NCBI GenBank assembly: GCA_026391835.1
Contig: JAPLDF010000035.1
Coordinates: forward strand, 1 to 64,000
Direction: 5' to 3'
From: Bacteroidota bacterium
GTDB taxonomy: Bacteria; Bacteroidota; Bacteroidia; Bacteroidales; FEN-979
Length of the DNA stretch: 64,000 nt
Part shown: positions 59,747 to 64,000 of the stretch, one piece after another
Layout of the letters: every line of letters begins with the position of its first letter
Position numbering within the stretch: the first letter of the stretch is position 1
Made by a program: the position numbers and the translations under genes
Notes under the pieces: generated by a model
The model's input: only the letters and a program-made list of their open reading frames with translations
Told to the model about the DNA's origin: nothing
The model's database searches: none

Positions 59747-60895
59747 ATGAAAAACGAAACCTCCTTCTCCAAAATGCTGCCCGTATTGTTCGGCTTCTTT
59801 ATCATGGGATTTGTCGATGTGGTCGGGATTGCCACGAACTATATCAAGCAGGATTTCGTGCTGAGCGACTCGCTGGCCAACCTGTTGCCCATGATGGTAT
59901 TCCTCTGGTTTGCCGTGTTCGCAGTACCAACCGGGCTGCTGATGAACTCGATCGGGCGAAAAAAGACCGTCGAACTGAGCATGGCCATCACCTTCGTGGC
60001 GATGCTTGTGCCTTTGATTGCCTACCGGTTTGAGTTTTTGCTGGTCGCCTTTGCCCTTTTGGGAATTGGCAACACCATTCTGCAGGTTTCGCTAAACCCA
60101 TTGTTATCCAATGTGGTCCGTGGCGACCGCCTCACCAGCAGCCTCACCTGGGGGCAGTTCATCAAAGCAATCGCCTCGTTTCTTGGTCCCATCATTGCCG
60201 GTTTTGCAGCAGCAAGCCTGGGCAACTGGAAAATGCTGTTCCCTGTTTTCGCCGCTATCACCTTGTTATCCACCTTGTGGCTTTTCTTCACCTCCATTGA
60301 TGAGAAACCCGTCGAGGGCAAGACCTCCTCTTTTGCCGCCTGTTTCGGTTTGCTGAAAGACAATACCATCCTGATGTTTTTCCTTGGCATCCTCGCTGTT
60401 GTCGGCATTGATGTCGGGCTGAACATCACCGTCCCGAAATTCCTGATGGAGCGTTGCAACATCCTGCTCGACCAGGCCGGGCTTGGAACAAGTCTGTATT
60501 TTATTGCCCGTACCACCGGAACATTCATCGGGGCCATCCTCCTCGTAAAGTTCCCGGCACGAAGGTTTTTCATTATAAGCATGGCCGTGGCCATTGCCGG
60601 CATGGTTGCCATGCTGATGATGAACAATCTCTGGGCGATCCTGGTGCTTGTTTTTGTGGTAGGATTTGCCGTCGCCAACGTTTTTTCCATTATTTTCTCC
60701 GCGGCCCTGCTGAAAAAACCCGAGCGTGCCAATGAGATTTCGGGACTGATGATCATGGGAGTGGCGGGTGGTGCCGTCATACCTCCCCTGATGGGTGTGG
60801 TGTCGGATGCGATGGGACAAGCCGGCGGACTGGCGGTGCTGCTCATCGCCATGCTATACCTGCTGTTTACAGCCTTCAGCATGAAAAAAGCCTGA
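59747..60895 (+). CDS. FHS-type MFS sugar transporter (FucP-like)
   Basis: A 382-residue protein with twelve predicted helices. The N-terminus FGFFIMGFVDVVGIATNYIK and the loop GIGNTILQVSLNPLLSNV are typical of fucose/glucose-galactose symporters, though shorter than most (about 420). The substrate is likely a hexose but cannot be fixed. A -7 box TATTTTTG is at 59713-59720. It faces the CDF gene. Confidence 0.8.
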   Translation: MKNETSFSKMLPVLFGFFIMGFVDVVGIATNYIKQDFVLSDSLANLLPMMVFLWFAVFAVPTGLLMNSIGRKKTVELSMAITFVAMLVPLIAYRFEFLLVAFALLGIGNTILQVSLNPLLSNVVRGDRLTSSLTWGQFIKAIASFLGPIIAGFAAASLGNWKMLFPVFAAITLLSTLWLFFTSIDEKPVEGKTSSFAACFGLLKDNTILMFFLGILAVVGIDVGLNITVPKFLMERCNILLDQAGLGTSLYFIARTTGTFIGAILLVKFPARRFFIISMAVAIAGMVAMLMMNNLWAILVLVFVVGFAVANVFSIIFSAALLKKPERANEISGLMIMGVAGGAVIPPLMGVVSDAMGQAGGLAVLLIAMLYLLFTAFSMKKA

Positions 60896-60896
60896 T

Positions 60897-61799
60897 TTAT
60901 CCCGGCTGCCTGATCATCTCCTTGTCGCCGCAAACTTCAAATTCAATCTGGAGGGTTGTGTGGTGAATATGGTATTTCTCCTCCAGCTGCCGTTCAACCT
61001 CCGAAACCAGTTTGCAGGACTCGCTCAGCGGCATGTCCCTTGTGGTCTCAATATGCGCTTCAAAGTGGATGTCATGGTCCTGGAGCTGCCAGCAGTGAAC
61101 ATGATGGATGTTTTGAATCAACGGGTGCTTTTCAAGCAGTGTTTTTATTTCCGACAAGTCTATCTCCCGGGGAGTGCTTTGCATCAGGATCTCAACAGAT
61201 TCACGCAGGATCTGGTATGCCTGGACCATGATCACAGTGCTGATGATCATCGTTAACAGGGGGTCAACCCAAAGAAAACCGGTGAAATACATCAGAAGTC
61301 CGCCTGCAATTACTGCCACCGACGAAAGCGTGTCGCCCAGCAGGTGGATGTATGCAGCTTTCACATTCAGACTGTTTTTTGAGTCGCGATGCAGGAAAAG
61401 AACCGATGCCAGGTTGGCTGCCAGTCCGATTGATGCGACAATAAGCATGAGCACCGGCCTGACCGGTTCAGGGTGGAGAAAACGCTGAAGTGCTTCGTAT
61501 ATCAGGTACAGCGAAATCACTGTCAGGACTGAAGCATTGATAAAGGCCGACAATATTTCAAACCGTATGTATCCGTATGTCCGTTTCTGGTCGGGCTTCC
61601 TGGCGCCTGCCTTGCCGGCCAGCCAGGCCAGGATCAGTGCAAGCGTGTCACTCAGGTTGTGAATGGCATCGGAAATCAATGCCAGGCTGTTGGATAGTAT
61701 TCCTCCCGCAATCTCAACAAGCGTGATCAAACCATTCAGCAGGATGGCCAGCAGCAACCTGCTGCCGGCATGCTTATGGTTATGATGGTGTTTTTCCAT
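60897..61799 (-). CDS. Cation diffusion facilitator (Zn/Cd efflux)
   Basis: A 300-residue CDF exporter with a His-rich N-terminus (MEKHHHNHKHAGS), six helices and the metal-site pairs SLALISDAIHNLSDT (HxxxD) and HLLGDTLSS (HxxxD). The C-terminal cytosolic domain (about 205-300) has metal-like residues (HHVHCWQLQDHDIHFEAHI). It exports Zn2+ or Cd2+. A -7 box lies at 61804-61811, only 5 bp before the ATG. Confidence 0.9.
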   Translation of the reverse strand: MEKHHHNHKHAGSRLLLAILLNGLITLVEIAGGILSNSLALISDAIHNLSDTLALILAWLAGKAGARKPDQKRTYGYIRFEILSAFINASVLTVISLYLIYEALQRFLHPEPVRPVLMLIVASIGLAANLASVLFLHRDSKNSLNVKAAYIHLLGDTLSSVAVIAGGLLMYFTGFLWVDPLLTMIISTVIMVQAYQILRESVEILMQSTPREIDLSEIKTLLEKHPLIQNIHHVHCWQLQDHDIHFEAHIETTRDMPLSESCKLVSEVERQLEEKYHIHHTTLQIEFEVCGDKEMIRQPG

Positions 61800-61803
61800 G
61801 CCC

Positions 61804-61811
61804 CAAAATTA
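61804..61811 (-). promoter_or_regulatory. -7 box of the CDF gene
   Basis: The minus strand reads TAATTTTG (TAnnTTTG), so the message may be nearly leaderless. Confidence 0.45.
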
Positions 61812-61883
61812 CCTTTTTTCACACGTTTTGTACAAACATAAAAATGTAACCTCTGATTACCGGATCATATGAGGGAAATTTTT

Positions 61884-61891
61884 TATCTTTG
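61884..61891 (+). promoter_or_regulatory. -7 box of the ArsF-like gene
   Basis: TATCTTTG (TAnnTTTG), 57 bp before the ATG at 61949. Confidence 0.5.
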
Positions 61892-61948
61892 TTTCTGTTA
61901 CAATATGGCATTTAACCAAAACAAATTAATGAACGCTGAAACATCCGT

Positions 61949-62374
61949 ATGAACAAATTTCTGAAATTAATGCTCGGCCTGGCCATGATCTGCCTGGTCC
62001 ATATTGCCCCTGCTCAAAAACCCAAGCCGGGCAACGGTAACCCCAAATTGCTGATATACTACTTTCACCCGAACCAGCGGTGTCCCATTGATCAGTCAAT
62101 TGAGGAAACGACGCGGAAAATGATGCAGACCGATTTTGCAAAGGAGATCAAAGCCGGAACAATTGAGTTCCAGGTGCTCAACTCCAGCGACAAGGCGAAT
62201 GCGAAAATTGTTGAAAAGTATGAAATTACGACGCAAACGTTATATTTGATTACCACCGTCAACGGGAAAGAGGTGAAAAATGACATCTCCGATTTCGCCT
62301 TCTCCTATTGCCAGAGTGACCCTGAAAAATTCAAATCCGGCCTGAAAAAAGAAATCCTCCAGGCCCTGAAATAA
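61949..62374 (+). CDS. ArsF-family thioredoxin-fold exported protein
   Basis: A 141-residue exported protein (signal peptide MNKFLKLMLGLAMICLVHIAPAQ). The mature part is thioredoxin-like with the motif LLIYYFHPNQRCPIDQSIEE, similar to the family annotated as nitrophenyl compound nitroreductase subunit ArsF. Relatives usually have a CxxC at this site; here only the first Cys remains, followed by PID. A second Cys is in SYCQSDPEKF. Redox activity may thus be lost or different. Confidence 0.65.
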   Translation: MNKFLKLMLGLAMICLVHIAPAQKPKPGNGNPKLLIYYFHPNQRCPIDQSIEETTRKMMQTDFAKEIKAGTIEFQVLNSSDKANAKIVEKYEITTQTLYLITTVNGKEVKNDISDFAFSYCQSDPEKFKSGLKKEILQALK

Positions 62375-62382
62375 TACCCTCT

Positions 62383-62488
62383 CCGTCCGCCTGTCCGCCT
62401 GTCCGCATGTCCGCCTGTCCGCCTGTCCGCCTGTCCGCCTGTCCGCCCGTCCGCTTGTCCGCCCGTCCGCTTGTCCGCCCGTCCGCCC
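62383..62488. repeat. 8-bp tandem repeat gtccgcct, copy C
   Basis: About thirteen copies of gtccgc(c/a/t)(t/c) directly upstream of the SDR gene. A TTG within the array lies 23 bp from the -7 box at 62497. Confidence 0.9.
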
Positions 62489-62496
62489 TTTTTTCC

Positions 62497-62504
62497 TACC
62501 TTTG
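62497..62504 (+). promoter_or_regulatory. -7 box of the SDR gene
   Basis: TACCTTTG (TAnnTTTG), 21 bp before the ATG at 62526. Confidence 0.55.
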
Positions 62505-62525
62505 CCCTCCAAACAATCCTGAACT

Positions 62526-63542
62526 ATGATTCTACTCACCGGCGGTACCGGCCTTCTCGGGTCGCACCTGCTTCTCGACCTGGTTAAATCCGGCAGAAAG
62601 GTCCGCGCGATCAAACGGGCAACAAGCAACACGGAAATGGTGCGCAGGATTTTCTCGTACTATGTGCCGGACCCGGATGAACTTGCCGGTAAAATTGAAT
62701 GGGTTGATGCCGACCTGATGGATTTTGGTGCCATTGAAGATGCCCTGGAGGGGGTGACTGAAATTTATCACGCAGGCGCTGTCGTGTCATTCTACCCGAA
62801 AGATCACAAGATGATGCTGAAGGTCAACATCGAAGGTACTGCGAACCTGGTTAACCTGGCCATTGAGAACAGGGTGTCGAAATTCTGCTATGTCAGCTCG
62901 GTGGCAACCCTTGGCAGGGCCGAAAACAATGATGTTTCCACCGAAGAGACCTACTGGGTTCCGTCGAAAAAGAATTCAGTGTACGGGATCAGCAAATATG
63001 GCGCCGAAAGGGAGATCTGGCGTGGCATGGAAGAAGGCCTGAATGCCGTGATCATCAACCCGTCGGTAATCCTTGGCCCCGGGTTCTGGCAGGATAACTC
63101 CGGATTGTTCCGCCTGGTTTGGGAAGGGCTGAAATATTATACACGCGGGGTGAACGGGTATGTGGATGCCCGAGATATCAGCAGGGCGATGGTGGGCCTG
63201 ATGGACGGAAACCACTTCGGCCAGCGGTTTATCTGCTCGGCGGATAACCTGACATACCAGGATTTCTTTGCCCTCATCGCGAAGTATATGGGTAAACCCG
63301 CCCCTTCCGTAAATGTTCCCCCGGCCATGACTTCTGTTGCATGGCGCGTGGAGGCGGTAAGGGCATTCTTCACCGGATCAAAGCCGGAGGTGACCCGTGA
63401 AATGGCCACCACTACTTCGCAGGTTTATGCCTATTCCAGCGAAAAACTATGCAGGACACTCGGGTTCCGTTTCCGGCCGGTAGAGGAGTCCATCAGGGAA
63501 ATTTGTGCAATATACTTGGACGAGGTGACACGCAACGCATAA
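62526..63542 (+). CDS. NAD(P)-dependent epimerase/dehydratase-like SDR
   Basis: A 338-residue extended SDR. The nucleotide motif is TGGTGLLG (residues 5-12) and the catalytic pair Tyr-x3-Lys is YGISK, with a Ser in YVSSVATLG. It resembles dihydroflavonol-reductase-like or 3-beta-HSD-like enzymes of unknown substrate. It is transcribed from the box at 62497. The intergenic stretch 63543-63709 shows no gene. Confidence 0.85.
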   Translation: MILLTGGTGLLGSHLLLDLVKSGRKVRAIKRATSNTEMVRRIFSYYVPDPDELAGKIEWVDADLMDFGAIEDALEGVTEIYHAGAVVSFYPKDHKMMLKVNIEGTANLVNLAIENRVSKFCYVSSVATLGRAENNDVSTEETYWVPSKKNSVYGISKYGAEREIWRGMEEGLNAVIINPSVILGPGFWQDNSGLFRLVWEGLKYYTRGVNGYVDARDISRAMVGLMDGNHFGQRFICSADNLTYQDFFALIAKYMGKPAPSVNVPPAMTSVAWRVEAVRAFFTGSKPEVTREMATTTSQVYAYSSEKLCRTLGFRFRPVEESIREICAIYLDEVTRNA

Positions 63543-63709
63543 TATGTCAATATTTTGCAGCAATCAGGATTCCGGATTTCCATAACGTGATTTTACTCTT
63601 TTCCGCCATTGACTAAGCAATATATAAATACTAATTTTATACCCTGATAAAAGGGGTTTATAAACCGGATATCAACAACGGAATTGTATATATTTAAAAC
63701 ATACTTGTT

Positions 63710-64000
63710 ATGAAGATATCATCTCATTGCCTGGTTAAAAAGCGGATTCTCAGTGTTGCTGCATTGACATTGCTGCTGATTTTTTCATTTTCGATTCCAG
63801 GTTATTCACAGATGACCGTGGTAAACGGTACAAATGTCAGGATAACCGGAACAACATCGCTCAATTCATCCGTGAACATGGTGCTGAATGCAGGCGGTAC
63901 ACTTGATGTACAGGGAACACTTGTACTCAAAAAGGATCTCATCAACCAGAATGCCGCAGCCAATTCACTGGGAACCGGTGCCGTGATCTTTTCCGGCGCA
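63710..64000 (+). CDS. Start of a secreted protein (partial)
   Basis: Ninety-seven codons are visible before the window ends. A signal peptide (LSVAALTLLLIFSFSIPGYSQ, residues about 14-34) is followed by repeats of Asn/Gly/Thr-rich beta-helix type (VVNGTNVRITGTTSLNSS and GGTLDVQGTLVLKK). This resembles large cell-surface proteins of Bacteroidota carrying T9SS tails, but the C-terminus lies outside. Confidence 0.6.
   Translation, partial: MKISSHCLVKKRILSVAALTLLLIFSFSIPGYSQMTVVNGTNVRITGTTSLNSSVNMVLNAGGTLDVQGTLVLKKDLINQNAAANSLGTGAVIFSGA

Overview
The window comes from a member of the Bacteroidota, most likely an uncultured anaerobic or microaerophilic Bacteroidales-type organism. The support is: -7 promoter boxes of the TAnnTTTG type before many genes; a type IX secretion C-terminal sorting domain; an RprXY-like two-component pair; lineage-typical small families (IPExxxVDY, DUF6132, VF530, DUF6599); and many short 8-bp intergenic tandem repeats. 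Housekeeping genes dominate: cell wall (rodA, mrdA, a GT51 transglycosylase), fatty acid synthesis (acpP, fabF), pheS, rnc, tdk, purN, pgi, dusB, rsmI. No rRNA or tRNA gene and no CRISPR array was seen. Both window ends cut through genes.

Left end (1-3860): a compact four-gene cluster encodes an ArsM-like methyltransferase, a 35-residue lysine-rich peptide with a CC...C tail, a radical SAM/SPASM enzyme and a thioredoxin-thioredoxin reductase fusion. It looks like a small RiPP (ribosomally made, post-translationally modified peptide) locus with its own redox partner; the tiny gene is not annotated by length-filtered gene calling. Next come two large metallopeptidases (M13, M16C) and small membrane proteins.

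At 10740-17939, six genes on the minus strand form an unusual operon: a PqqD-like protein, an ATP-grasp ligase, a diaminopimelate-decarboxylase-like PLP enzyme, a urea-transporter/M23-peptidase fusion, a TPR/beta-barrel protein and a TPR protein. The decarboxylase starts with a sequence resembling a RiPP leader. An AraC regulator with a metal-binding-like N-terminal domain lies just upstream. I know of no described pathway with this composition; it is the best candidate here for an undescribed system.

The middle (18690-54570) is mostly core metabolism and envelope biogenesis. Oddities are an HMCES/SRAP gene invaded in frame by an 18-bp tandem repeat, a small-RNA-like unit before pgi, and an AsmA-like/GT51 fusion.

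At 54582-59597 lies a metal island on the minus strand: arsR, arsC, a cysteine-rich membrane protein, a CcdA-like protein, hgcA, hgcB, a broken four-helix-bundle gene and acr3. HgcA carries the diagnostic NVWCAAGK corrinoid-binding motif and five C-terminal membrane helices; HgcB carries two [4Fe-4S] motifs and a terminal Cys-Cys pair. The organism is therefore a predicted mercury methylator with an arsenic-detoxification set wrapped around hgcAB. Almost every junction in this island is occupied by an octamer tandem repeat. The right end holds an FHS-type transporter, a CDF metal exporter, an ArsF-like thioredoxin-fold protein, an SDR enzyme and the start of a secreted protein.
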